From Rhizobacter sp. (GTDB taxonomy: Bacteria > Pseudomonadota > Gammaproteobacteria > Burkholderiales > Burkholderiaceae_C), in contig JANYBE010000305.1 of NCBI GenBank assembly GCA_025360945.1, positions 1 through 29,438 on the forward strand: 29,438 bases of DNA. The letters run 5' to 3'. Within the stretch, counting starts at the first letter, position 1. Each line of letters opens with the position of its first letter. Under the pieces are notes generated by a model, which saw nothing but the letters and a program-made list of their open reading frames with translations, searched no databases and was not told the DNA's origin. Both the position numbers and the translations under genes were made by a program. This document shows positions 1 through 8,566 of this stretch, piece after piece.

Positions 1-1790
1 CTGTTCATCGACGAAGCCCACACGCTGATCGGCGCGGGAGGTCAGGCCGGCACCGGCGACGCGGCCAACCTGCTCAAGCCGGCACTCGCGCGCGGCAAGC
101 TGCGCACCATCGCCGCGACCACTTGGGCCGAGTACAAGAAGTACATCGAGAAAGACCCGGCACTGACGCGGCGCTTCCAAGTCGTGCAGGTCGGCGAGCC
201 GAGCGAGGACAAAGCAATCGGGATGCTGCGCGGCGTCGCCTCGGTGCTCGAGAAGCACCACCGCGTCGTGCTGCTCGACGAGGCCATCGAGGCCGCGGTG
301 CGCCTCGCGCATCGCTATATCCCGGCGCGGCAACTTCCCGACAAGGCGGTGAGCCTACTCGACACCGCGTGTGCCCGCGTCGCGGTGAGCCAGCACGCCA
401 CCCCGCCCGAACTCGAGGACTGCCAACGACGGCTCGAAGCACTGCAGCTGGAGCGCGAGATCATCGGCCGCGAGGAGGCCATCGGCATCGACGCGACTGA
501 CCGCCGCCAGCGCACGATGAAGGCGATCGACGATGAGCAGACCCGGCTCGCTCTGCTGCAGGCGCGGCACGAGAAGGAGAAGGTGGTGGTCGACCGCATC
601 CTCGACATCCGCGCGAAACTGCGCGCGCCGGTGCCGCTCGAATCTGCCCCGGCGGACGGTGCTGCGGCGAGCCTCGCCGAGCCGCAACAGACTGCGGCAG
701 AGCGCGACGCGCTGCGCGCCGAACTGGCCCCGCTGCAGAGCCAACTGCGAGAGCTGCAGGGCGACACGCCGCTGATCCTGCCGACCGTCGACGAGCAGGC
801 CGTCGCCAGCGTCGTGCAGGACTGGACCGGCGTGCCGGTGGGCCGCATGGTGAAGAACGAGGTCGAGGCGGTGCTGCGTCTGGCCGACACCTTGAACCAG
901 CGCGTCATCGGCCAGAAGCACGCGCTGGAGATGATCGCGCGGCGCGTGCAGACCTCGCGCGCGCGGCTCGACAACCCGGGCAAGCCGATCGGCGTGTTCT
1001 TGCTCTGCGGCACCTCGGGCGTGGGCAAGACCGAGACCGCACTGGCGCTGGCCGAGTCGCTCTACGGCGGCGAGCAGAACGTGATCACGATCAACATGAG
1101 CGAGTTCCAGGAGGCGCACACCGTCTCCACCCTGAAGGGCGCGCCGCCCGGCTACGTGGGCTATGGCGAGGGCGGCGTGCTGACCGAGGCGGTGCGCCGC
1201 CGGCCCTACAGCGTGGTGCTGCTCGACGAGGTTGAGAAGGCCCACCCCGACGTGCACGAGCTGTTCTTCCAGGTCTTCGACAAGGGCTGGATGGAAGACG
1301 GCGAGGGCCGCGGCATCGACTTCAAGAACACCATCATCTTGCTCACCAGCAACGTGGCAGCGAGCTGATCATGAACATGTGCAAGGACCCGGAACTGATG
1401 CCCGAACCCGAAGGCATCGCCAAGGCGCTGCGCGAGCCTCTGCTCAAGGTGTTCCCGGCCGCGCTATTGGGCCGGCTGGTGGTCGTGCCGTACTACCCGC
1501 TGTCTGACGAGATGATGGGCAATATCGTGCGGCTGCAGCTCGGCCGCATCCAGAAACGCGTGGCGCAGAACCACGGCATTCCCTTCGAATACGGCGACGA
1601 TGTGGTCAAGCTCGTGGTCTCGCGCTGCACCGAGGCCGAGTCGGGCGGGCGGGTGATCGATTCGATCCTGACGAACACGGTGCTGCCGCGCATCTCGCTT
1701 GAATACCTGAGCCGGCTGGCGACGGGCGACACCTTGAAGCGCATCCGGCTCGGCGTTGTCGGCAGTGACTTCAGCTATGACTTCGGCTGA
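1..1790 (+). pseudogene. tssH: TssH (ClpV) AAA+ ATPase, 5'-truncated by the window and frameshifted
   Basis: Hexameric AAA+ unfoldase that disassembles the contracted TssB/TssC sheath in the cytoplasm. The window opens inside the first ATPase domain at its Walker B (LFIDEAH, bases 1-21). The middle coiled-coil region follows, then the second ATPase domain with Walker A GTSGVGKT (1009-1032), Walker B (VVLLDEVEKAH) and sensor-1 region (LLTSN). At 1356-1357 the reading frame breaks: frame 1 reads NVAAS and stops at 1366-1368. Frame 3 continues the family sequence without loss (GSELIMNMCKDPELM, then the LLGRLVVVPYYPLSD arginine-finger region and a GGR sensor-2) to the stop at 1790. Restoring one G to the GTGGC run would give an uninterrupted protein. 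As read, the gene is broken within domain 2, which would abolish ATPase function. A sequencing or assembly error is an equally good explanation. Family identity is certain; true pseudogene status is not. Confidence 0.9.
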
Positions 1791-2295
1791 CCGACCCGTG
1801 AGCAGGACGGCGCTGTTCGTGTTCGCGGCGGTGGGCTGCACGAGTGCCTTGGCCGTGCCCACGCAATGCGGGCCCGGGGAAGACGTGCTGTTCAGCTGCC
1901 ATGCCGGCAAGAAGATGGTCGCGGTGTGTGCCTCGGCGGGGTGGTCGTCGCAGGCAGGCTCGCTGCAATATCGCTTCGGCCCGGCACCGTCGGCCGAGCT
2001 CGTGCTGCCGCGCGCGAGCGGGACCCTGCCCTCGGCAAGCGCCACGGCGGGCTCGCTGATGTTCTCAGGCGGTGGCGGCGCGACGCTGCGCTTCAGCGGT
2101 GGCAAGGTCGACTATGTCGTTTACTCCGCCACCAGCGCGTCATGGGGCGATGCGAGCGGCGTGGTCGTCGAGCGGGGTGGCAAGACCGTGCGCGTGCTCA
2201 AGTGCCGCGGCAAGGTGACGTCGACGCTGGGTGATGCGCTGTTTCGCGATGCCGGGTTCAGGCGCGACGAGCTCCCATTCGAACTGCCGGAGTAA
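1777..2295 (+). CDS. Small exported protein, candidate periplasmic immunity protein
   Basis: Unrecognised protein of 172 residues. The ATG at 1777 overlaps the 3' end of tssH by 14 bases. The N-terminus (MTSADRPVSRTALFVFAAVG, then CTSALAVP) looks like a Sec signal peptide cleaved after ALA, so the mature protein should be periplasmic. The mature part has several cysteines (CGPGEDVLFSC, VCAS, LKCRG) and a YRFG motif, and looks rich in beta strands. A TTG at 1756 in the same frame is a possible but weaker start. The gene ends three bases before a GH19 lysozyme-like gene whose ribosome-binding site (GGAG, 2289-2292) overlaps its end. An exported protein directly beside a cell-wall hydrolase in a T6SS locus fits an immunity protein. 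That role is inferred only from position and export. Confidence 0.75.
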   Translation: MTSADRPVSRTALFVFAAVGCTSALAVPTQCGPGEDVLFSCHAGKKMVAVCASAGWSSQAGSLQYRFGPAPSAELVLPRASGTLPSASATAGSLMFSGGGGATLRFSGGKVDYVVYSATSASWGDASGVVVERGGKTVRVLKCRGKVTSTLGDALFRDAGFRRDELPFELPE

Positions 2296-2298
2296 GCC

Positions 2299-3072
2299 AT
2301 GATGCGCATCCCCGGAGCCCTGTGCACGACCCAACTCGGCCCCGACTGGATCGACGCCGGCACATCGGCGCGCACGCGCACGCCGGCCCCGGCGCAGCGG
2401 CATGCGCCGACGCGGCGAGTCGCGCGGCACACGGCCGCGCGGCCCCTGAGCAACGACGAGCGGCTGGTCCTCGCGGCGCTGGACCGGGCCGGCATCGGCA
2501 ACCCCAACGAGCGCGCGATGTTCCTGGCGCAGGTGTCGCACGAATCGCAGGATCTGCGGCGGGTGCGCGAGAACCTGCACTACTCGGCGGCAAGTCTGCT
2601 GACGGTGTTCCCGACGCATTTCCGCGACCTCGAAGACGCGCAGGCCGTCGTCGCCGCGGGCACCGACGCGATCGCCGAGCGCATCTATGGCAACCGGGCG
2701 GCGCTAGGCAACACGCAGGCCGGCGACGGGGCGCGCTACATCGGCCGCGGGTTCATCCAGCTGACCGGCCGGACCAACTACACCGCGGCCGGTGACGCGC
2801 TCGGGCTCGATCTCGTGAACCACCCAGAACTCGCCGAGGACCGCGCGAACGCGGCCCGCATTGCCGTGTGGTTCTGGACCACGCACCAGCGCATCGGCCC
2901 GGCCGCGCGCGCGGGCAATGTGCGCGAAGTCACGCGCATCGTCAACGGTGGCCAGGTTGGGCTGGCCGATCGCGTGCGGCGCTATCGCCGTTATCGCACC
3001 GTGCTGCCGGCGCAGGAGCCGTCCGAGGTCGCCGCCCCGGTGGCGCCCGCCGTGCCGCTGCGGCTGCCTTGA
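2299..3072 (+). CDS. GH19 chitinase/endolysin-like glycoside hydrolase, probable T6SS effector
   Basis: 257 residues. Residues about 52-235 match the glycoside hydrolase family 19 fold as found in phage-type endolysins. FLAQVSHESQ carries the first catalytic Glu (E82). RENLHYSA carries the second acidic residue (E91). The signature IGRGFIQLTGRTNY lies at 148-161, followed by a NHPELAE segment typical of the family. Such enzymes cut the glycan chains of peptidoglycan or chitin. There is no signal peptide: the first 50 residues are Arg/Pro-rich. A periplasmic target would therefore need another route, which fits T6SS delivery. Start is the first of two tandem ATGs, behind GGAG at 2289-2292. It lies between an exported small protein and a TPR-methyltransferase. 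Family is firm; effector role is inferred. Confidence 0.88.
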   Translation: MMRIPGALCTTQLGPDWIDAGTSARTRTPAPAQRHAPTRRVARHTAARPLSNDERLVLAALDRAGIGNPNERAMFLAQVSHESQDLRRVRENLHYSAASLLTVFPTHFRDLEDAQAVVAAGTDAIAERIYGNRAALGNTQAGDGARYIGRGFIQLTGRTNYTAAGDALGLDLVNHPELAEDRANAARIAVWFWTTHQRIGPAARAGNVREVTRIVNGGQVGLADRVRRYRRYRTVLPAQEPSEVAAPVAPAVPLRLP

Positions 3073-3118
3073 ACGGCAGCGCGGCTAACTGCGACATGCA
3101 TCGCAACGGAGGCCTGCG

Positions 3119-4489
3119 TTGACAGATTCGATCGAGTCCTCGACCGCGAACTCCGTTGTCGGCCCGAACGCGCAGCGCGAGCTGACGTTGACGCCCGACC
3201 AGGCGCTGCAGTTCGCGATCGAGCGTCACCTGGCCGGCGAGCTCGACGATGCCGAACTGCTCTACACGACCTTGCTGCAACGCTGGCCGGACCATGCTGA
3301 CGTGCTGAACCACCTCGGCGTGCTGCGGCATCAGCGCGGTGAGTACCCACAGGCCCTTGCCTTGTTGCGCCGGGCGGTCGAGAACGCGCCCGGCGCGTCC
3401 GGGGTCTGGAACAACCTGGGCAACGTGCTGATGCGCCTGGGGCAGTGCGACGACGCCGAGCAGGCCTTTCGGCGCAGCATTGCGCTCACCGACAATGCGC
3501 AGGCCCAGTCCAACCTGAGCCGCGCGCTTCGCAAGCGCGGTGCGTGGCCAGCCAGCGAGACGGCCTGCCGGCGCGCGATCGAACTGGCGCCCGAATCCGG
3601 TGACGGCTGGCACAACCTCTCGTTGACGCTGCTGGGCCAGAACCGTGTGCCCGAGGGTATTTTGGCCGCGAGCAAGGCAATGACGCTGCTGCCGCCGCAC
3701 AAGCGGCGGCGCGATTCGTACGCCCGCGCGCTCGTGCTGCTCGGCGAGCACGCGCAGGCCGCTGCGCTCTACCGCGAGTGGCTCGTGAACGATCCCGGCA
3801 ACCCCTACCTGCTGCACCAGTTGGCGGCCTGCGGCGACGCCCCAGCGCCGCAGCGCGCAAGCGATGCCTATGTGGAGCTGGTGTTCGACGATTTCGCGTC
3901 AACATTCGATGCGAAGCTCGCGACCTTGAACTACCGCGCGCCCCAGCTCGTGGCCAACGCGCTACGCGCCGCGGCGCCCGCCGCGCAGCAGCAGTTTGAC
4001 ATCGCCGATCTCGGCTGCGGCACCGGGCTGTGTGGGCCGCTGCTGCAGCCCTGGGCGCGCCGGCTTTGCGGCTGCGATCTGTCCGGGGCGATGCTGGCCA
4101 ACGCACGGCAGCGCGGTGTCTACGACGCGCTCGACAAGGCCGAACTGGTTCACTACCTCGATGCCCATGAAGCAGCGAGCTTCGACGTGCTGGTTTCGGC
4201 CGACACGCTGTGCTACTTCGGCGACCTGAGAGGCGTGGCCCGGAGCGCCCGCCACGCACTGCGCGCGGGCGGATGGTTCGTCTTCACCGTCGAGGCGCTG
4301 ACCGAGGACGACTCGGCCGACCACCGGCTCCGGCCGAACGGGCGCTACGCGCATGCGCTGCGGTATCTCGAGGCGGTGCTGGTTGAAGCGGGCCTTCGGC
4401 GCGAGCGCATCGACGCCGTGTCACTGCGCGACGAAGGGGGCCGCGCCGTGCAGGGCTGGCTCGCCACGGCCTGCGCGCCCGAGCCATGA
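3119..4489 (+). CDS. TPR-repeat protein with C-terminal SAM-dependent methyltransferase domain
   Basis: 456 residues. Residues about 30-230 form tetratricopeptide repeats (for example DVLNHLGVLRHQRGEYPQAL and GVWNNLGNVLMRLGQCDDAE). From about 255 a class I methyltransferase begins: VFDDFASTFD lead-in, the SAM-binding glycine motif DLGCGTGLCG at 297-306, the acidic end of strand 2 at GCDLSGAML (318-326), and a later VLVSADTLCYFGDL strand. The start is TTG at 3119, chosen because GGAGG at 3108-3112 sits six bases upstream. No signal peptide, so cytoplasmic. The substrate cannot be read from sequence. The TPR part could dock on a T6SS partner or an effector that is then methylated. It is in line with the GH19 gene upstream and vgrG downstream. 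Confidence 0.87.
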   Translation: MTDSIESSTANSVVGPNAQRELTLTPDQALQFAIERHLAGELDDAELLYTTLLQRWPDHADVLNHLGVLRHQRGEYPQALALLRRAVENAPGASGVWNNLGNVLMRLGQCDDAEQAFRRSIALTDNAQAQSNLSRALRKRGAWPASETACRRAIELAPESGDGWHNLSLTLLGQNRVPEGILAASKAMTLLPPHKRRRDSYARALVLLGEHAQAAALYREWLVNDPGNPYLLHQLAACGDAPAPQRASDAYVELVFDDFASTFDAKLATLNYRAPQLVANALRAAAPAAQQQFDIADLGCGTGLCGPLLQPWARRLCGCDLSGAMLANARQRGVYDALDKAELVHYLDAHEAASFDVLVSADTLCYFGDLRGVARSARHALRAGGWFVFTVEALTEDDSADHRLRPNGRYAHALRYLEAVLVEAGLRRERIDAVSLRDEGGRAVQGWLATACAPEP

Positions 4490-4519
4490 CGACGCGTGGC
4501 TCCGTGGGCAGACCGAGCC

Positions 4520-4542
4520 ATGACTTTGGTCGCTTTACCGGC
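4520..4542 (+). promoter_or_regulatory. Shared leader element, copy A (upstream of vgrG)
   Basis: ATGACTTTGGTCGCTTTACC begins 89 bases before the vgrG start, within the 119-base gap 4490-4608, which holds no other gene. The first 11 bases are identical to the copy at 17004; the second half diverges. A sigma-54-like GG (4528-4529) is followed 12 bases later by GG rather than GC, so it is not a clean sigma-54 box. Function is inferred from recurrence in four leader regions of this locus. Confidence 0.45.
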
Positions 4543-4608
4543 GCGTGCGCGATCCGTACCTTCGGGGTCAACACGCTACTGGCGTGAACGCCTTCACCAC
4601 GAACCCCC

Positions 4609-6888
4609 ATGCCGGTCCCCATCACACTCAAGTCACCGTTGCCGGCCAAGGACCTGCTGTTCGAGTCGATGACCGCATCGGCCGGGCTGAGCATGCTGGG
4701 CGAGATGCAGCTAGGGCTGGTGAGCGAGAAGGCCGACCTCAAGCCTGAGGACTTGCTGGGCAAGCCGATGACCGTGAGCGTGGCCTTGCGCGACGACACG
4801 AAGCGGCACTTTCACGGCTACGTCACGCGCTTCGGCATCGGTGCGCACCGCGGCCGCTACTTCGGCTACCAAGCCAGCGTGCGGCCTTGGCTGTGGTTCC
4901 TGACGCGCACCGCCGACTGCAGGATCTTCCAGGAGCAGAGCGTTCCCGACATCGTAAAGAAGGTTTTCGACGACCACAGCAATGCGAACTTCGAGTTCAA
5001 GCTGTTTCGCAGCTACCGCAAGTGGGTGTACTGCGTGCAGTACCGCGAGACTGACTACAACTTCATCGCGCGGCTTTTGGAGCACGAAGGCATCTACTGG
5101 TACATCGAGCACGGCGACGGCACGAGCAAGGTCGTGCTGGTGGATTCGCAAAGCGCGCACGACGCCGCGCCGGGCTACGAGTCTCTACCGTACTACGAGA
5201 ACGCCTCCGGGTCGGCGCCCGACACGGAGTGCATCTCCGACTGGAGCTTCGCAAGCGAGGTCGAGACCGACAAGGTCGCGCTCACCAGCTACGACTTCGA
5301 GCGCCCGTCGACGAGCCTGAAGGCCGATGCGAAGAAGTCGCACAAGTATTCGCTGCCCGACTTCGAGATGTTCGATTTCCAGGGCGACTACGTGCAGCCC
5401 GCCGATGGCACGCAATGGGCCGAAGACCGGCTCGACGAGCACCAGTCGCGGTTCCAGATGGCGCATGGCGCGTCGAACGCGCACGGCATCGAGGTCGGGC
5501 GCTTGCTCAAGCTTGCCAAACACCCGCGCCCGGACCAGAACGACAAGTACCTCGTCACCGCGATCTCGGTGCAAGCGCAGGTGGACGCGTACGAGTCGAG
5601 CGGCGACGCGGGTGCGTTCCACTGCGACTTCTCGGCGATCCCGTCGGGCCAGCAGTTCCGGCCACCGCGCCGCACGCCCAAGCCCTTCGTGCAGGGGCCA
5701 CAGACGGCGCTTGTCGTCGGGCCGAGCGGCGAAGAGATCTTCACCGACAAGTACGGCCGCGTGAAGGTCCAGTTCTACTGGGACCGACTCGGCAAAAAGG
5801 ACGAGAAGAGCTCGTGCTGGGTGCGCGTATCGCACCCCTGGGCGGGCAAGAACTTCGGCGCGATCCACATCCCCCGCATGGGCCAGGAAGTGGTCGTCGA
5901 CTTTCTGGAGGGCGACCCCGACCAGCCGCTGATCACCGGCCGCGTCTACAACGCCGAGCAGATGCCGCCGTGGGAGCTGCCGGCGAACTCGACGCAGTCG
6001 GGCATCCTGACGCGATCGAGCAAGGGCGGCAGCGTCGCGAACGCAAACGCGATCCGCTTCGAGGACAAGAAGGGCAGCGAACAGCTCTGGATTCACGCGG
6101 AGAAGAACCAGGACATCGGGGTCGAGAACGACGAGAGCCATTCCGTCGGGCACGACCGCACGAAGACGGTCGATCACGACGAGACTAGCCACATCAAGCA
6201 CGACCGCACCGAGACGGTCGACAACAACGAGACGATCACGGTGCACGGCGCGCGCACCGAGACGGTCGACAAGAACGAGACGATCACGGTGCATCAGAAC
6301 CGGACCGAGAAGGTCGATCTGAACGAGGGGATCACGATCGGGGTCAATCGAACCGAGAGCGTCGGCTCGAACGAGACGATTACGGTGGGGTCGAACCGTA
6401 GCGTGACAGTGGGAAGCAGCGAGACGAAGACGGTAGCGCTGCAGCGTACGCATTCGGTCGGCGTGAACGAAACGATTTCGGTGGGTGCCGCGCAAGAGAT
6501 CACGATCGGTGGCTTGCAGGCATTGAGTGTCGGGGCGGTGCAAACGGTCAACGTCGGCGCGAGCCAATCAACGAACGTGGGCACGGCGCAGAGCAACACG
6601 ATCGGCGCTGACCAAAAGAACAAGATCGGCGGCGAGCAACTCACCAGTGTCGGCAAGGCTCGCAACACCTCGGTGGGCCAGAACGACGAGCTGAAGGTCG
6701 GCAAGAGCCTCGTGATCGAGGCCGCGGATTCGGTTTCGATCAAGACCGGCGATGCAAGCATCACGATGATGAAGGACGGGACGATCACCATCAAGGGCAA
6801 AGACATCACCATCGATGGCTCCGGCAAGGTCAACGTCAAGGCCGGCGGCGACATCGTGATGAAGGGGTCGAAGGTGTTGCAAAACTGA
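4609..6888 (+). CDS. vgrG: VgrG (TssI) spike protein
   Basis: 759 residues, a standard-length VgrG that trimerises into the puncturing spike on the Hcp tube. Residues 1 to about 350 are the gp27-like base (YRETDYNFIARLLEHEGIYWYIEH is the typical block). About 364-455 is the gp5-like OB domain (FTDKYGRVKVQFYWDR, then PRMGQEVVVDFLEGDPDQPLITGRVYN). Residues 507-698 are 24 consecutive octapeptides of the type xNxTxTVG, the gp5-type beta-helix needle. The tail ends at GSKVLQN with no extra toxin domain, so this is a structural rather than evolved VgrG. The ATG at 4609 has no clear Shine-Dalgarno sequence (it follows ACCCCC). It heads a payload module of DUF6484, DUF2169, ketosynthase-like and PAAR-like genes, and probably carries the PAAR-like nuclease on its tip. 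Confidence 0.97.
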   Translation: MPVPITLKSPLPAKDLLFESMTASAGLSMLGEMQLGLVSEKADLKPEDLLGKPMTVSVALRDDTKRHFHGYVTRFGIGAHRGRYFGYQASVRPWLWFLTRTADCRIFQEQSVPDIVKKVFDDHSNANFEFKLFRSYRKWVYCVQYRETDYNFIARLLEHEGIYWYIEHGDGTSKVVLVDSQSAHDAAPGYESLPYYENASGSAPDTECISDWSFASEVETDKVALTSYDFERPSTSLKADAKKSHKYSLPDFEMFDFQGDYVQPADGTQWAEDRLDEHQSRFQMAHGASNAHGIEVGRLLKLAKHPRPDQNDKYLVTAISVQAQVDAYESSGDAGAFHCDFSAIPSGQQFRPPRRTPKPFVQGPQTALVVGPSGEEIFTDKYGRVKVQFYWDRLGKKDEKSSCWVRVSHPWAGKNFGAIHIPRMGQEVVVDFLEGDPDQPLITGRVYNAEQMPPWELPANSTQSGILTRSSKGGSVANANAIRFEDKKGSEQLWIHAEKNQDIGVENDESHSVGHDRTKTVDHDETSHIKHDRTETVDNNETITVHGARTETVDKNETITVHQNRTEKVDLNEGITIGVNRTESVGSNETITVGSNRSVTVGSSETKTVALQRTHSVGVNETISVGAAQEITIGGLQALSVGAVQTVNVGASQSTNVGTAQSNTIGADQKNKIGGEQLTSVGKARNTSVGQNDELKVGKSLVIEAADSVSIKTGDASITMMKDGTITIKGKDITIDGSGKVNVKAGGDIVMKGSKVLQN

Positions 6889-6940
6889 GAGCGGTGCGCG
6901 AGCCGCCGCGCTCCGCGCCCCGTGTCACCGGAGTCGAAAT

Positions 6941-7489
6941 GTGAATCCGAATGACTTGCCAGCCGGCGCGGCCAGCGCCACGGATCTGTGTGAACCGACC
7001 GGCGCCGATTTGCTGCTGCCGCTGCTGGCCGCCGCCGCGAGTTCGGCCGAGGCTGGCACGCGGATCGCGGGTGTCCTCATCGGCGAGTTGCTGGCGCTCG
7101 GCGACGATGGCGCGACCGCCTTTGTGCGATACCAAGCACAGTCTGGCGCCGGCGCTATCGCCGCGCGCTCGGCGGTCGATCTGCACCGCTCCCACATCGG
7201 CGCGGCAGTGGTGTTGATGTTCGAGCAGGGCGATCCGGCGCGTCCGATCGTGATGGGTGCGCTGCGCGGCCGTGACGGCTGGCCCGCTGCGAGCGCGCCC
7301 GACAACGTCGAGGTCGATGCCGACGGTCGTCGCCTCGTTGTCAAGGCGGGCGACCAGTTGGTGCTGCGCTGCGGTCAGGCCAGCATCACGTTGACGAAAG
7401 CGGGCAAGGTTCTGATTGACGGGACGTACGTCTGCAGCCGCGCCAGCGGCACCAACCGCGTCAAGGGCGCTTCGATCCAGATGAACTGA
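6941..7489 (+). CDS. DUF6484 domain-containing T6SS spike-associated protein
   Basis: 182 residues. GTG start at 6941 with GGAG at 6930-6933, seven bases upstream. The central part (TRIAGVLIGELLALGDDGATAFVRY, then VVLMFEQGDPARPIVMGALRG) resembles the gp5/VgrG OB-type core with its GDP-RPIVxG motif. The C-terminus (LVVKAGDQLVLRCGQASITLTKAG) is a short beta-helix-like strand series as at VgrG tails. This corresponds to the DUF6484 family usually found directly after vgrG. A role as a spike accessory or adaptor is family association rather than proven function. It lies 52 bases after vgrG and 60 before the DUF2169 gene, and is probably co-transcribed. Confidence 0.8.
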   Translation: MNPNDLPAGAASATDLCEPTGADLLLPLLAAAASSAEAGTRIAGVLIGELLALGDDGATAFVRYQAQSGAGAIAARSAVDLHRSHIGAAVVLMFEQGDPARPIVMGALRGRDGWPAASAPDNVEVDADGRRLVVKAGDQLVLRCGQASITLTKAGKVLIDGTYVCSRASGTNRVKGASIQMN

Positions 7490-7549
7490 GCGTGTAGCCA
7501 GACAACGGGCGCTGGCCCGCGTCGAGGCTCTGCGCCGCGGACCTGAACC

Positions 7550-8566
7550 ATGTTGCAACTCGACAACCGGACGCCGTACGCCGCAGAGCGCACCATCGTG
7601 ATGGACAAGGCGGGCGTCAAGAGCTGGGTGGTTGCGGTCAAGGCGACCTTCGACCTTGGCCCGACGGGCGTCACCCGCCTCGCGGACCAGCAACTGCCGG
7701 TGCTCTACAACCCCGAGCACTTCGGCGAGCCCGGCACGTCGAGCATCCGATACGAGGCCGATCTGATCCCGAGCAAGGGCGCGACTGACGTGCTCGTGAA
7801 CGGGCATGCCCATGCACCGGCGGGCCGACCGACGTCCGTGGTCGACGTCAGCCTGCGTACCGGGCCGCTGCACAAGCGGTTGCGGGTGTTCGGCGATCGC
7901 TACTGGACAGTCGGCTTTCCCGGTCTGCGAGCAAGCGCGCCGGCGCGTTTCGAGCGCATGCCGATCACCTTTGAGCGCGCGTTCGGCGGCTGGGACCGGA
8001 CCCACCCGGATCCGGCTCGCCAGCAGCTCGAGCCTCGCAACCCGATTGGCAGCGGCTTCGCAATCGCGGAGCGGCACCTTGAGGGGTGTGCGCTGCCCAA
8101 CGTCGAGCATCCTGCACAGCTGGTCTCATCCTGGAGCGACCGGCCCGCGCCGGCTGGGCTGGGCGCGATCGCGAGCTATTGGTCGCCTCGCCTCGAATGG
8201 GCCGGAACCTACGGCGACGCGTGGATGAAGCAGAAATTTCCACTGCTACCGGACGACTTCGACGAACGCTTCCATCAGTGCGCGCCGCCGGATCAGCAGG
8301 TCGCCGGGTGCCTGCGCGGCGGCGAAGAGGTCGCGCTGGAGAACCTCAGCGAGTCCGGCTCGTTGCGCTTTGCATTGCCCAGGATTTACCTCGCGTTCTT
8401 GACCCGCTTCGGCAAAGAGAGGGTCGAGCATCGCGCGACGCTGCAGACGGTCGTCATCGAGCCGGATGCGGCACGGCTCGTGATGCTTTGGCAGACCAGC
8501 CTGGCATGCCACCACATGCTGGACTTGCTGGACGTGACGATCGTCCGCGAGAAGACCTATGTTTGA
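7550..8566 (+). CDS. DUF2169 domain T6SS effector adaptor
   Basis: 338 residues, the normal length for a stand-alone DUF2169 protein. Family blocks visible are the opening DNRTPYAAERTIVMDKAG, WVVAVKATFDL, YNPEHFGEPGTSSIRYEADL with the following KGATDVLVNGHAHAP, and ERAFGGWDRTHPDP with RNPIGSGFA. DUF2169 proteins act in the cytoplasm as adaptors or chaperones that help PAAR-containing effectors load onto VgrG. Here the likely client is the DUF4150-nuclease encoded two genes downstream. ATG start at 7550. The stop overlaps the start of the ketosynthase-like gene by 8 bases, implying translational coupling. Confidence 0.92.
   Translation: MLQLDNRTPYAAERTIVMDKAGVKSWVVAVKATFDLGPTGVTRLADQQLPVLYNPEHFGEPGTSSIRYEADLIPSKGATDVLVNGHAHAPAGRPTSVVDVSLRTGPLHKRLRVFGDRYWTVGFPGLRASAPARFERMPITFERAFGGWDRTHPDPARQQLEPRNPIGSGFAIAERHLEGCALPNVEHPAQLVSSWSDRPAPAGLGAIASYWSPRLEWAGTYGDAWMKQKFPLLPDDFDERFHQCAPPDQQVAGCLRGGEEVALENLSESGSLRFALPRIYLAFLTRFGKERVEHRATLQTVVIEPDAARLVMLWQTSLACHHMLDLLDVTIVREKTYV

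Noticed and set aside
5185..6567. Long open frame on the minus strand opposite vgrG (460 codons)
   Set aside because: It lies wholly antisense to a certain vgrG, has Arg/Asp/Val-rich low-complexity composition and no recognisable motif. Such frames are usual in very GC-rich DNA.
6127..6702. 24-base periodic repeats as a CRISPR or DNA-level repeat array
   Set aside because: The periodicity comes from the VgrG octapeptide needle in frame; there are no spacers and the units diverge freely at the DNA level.
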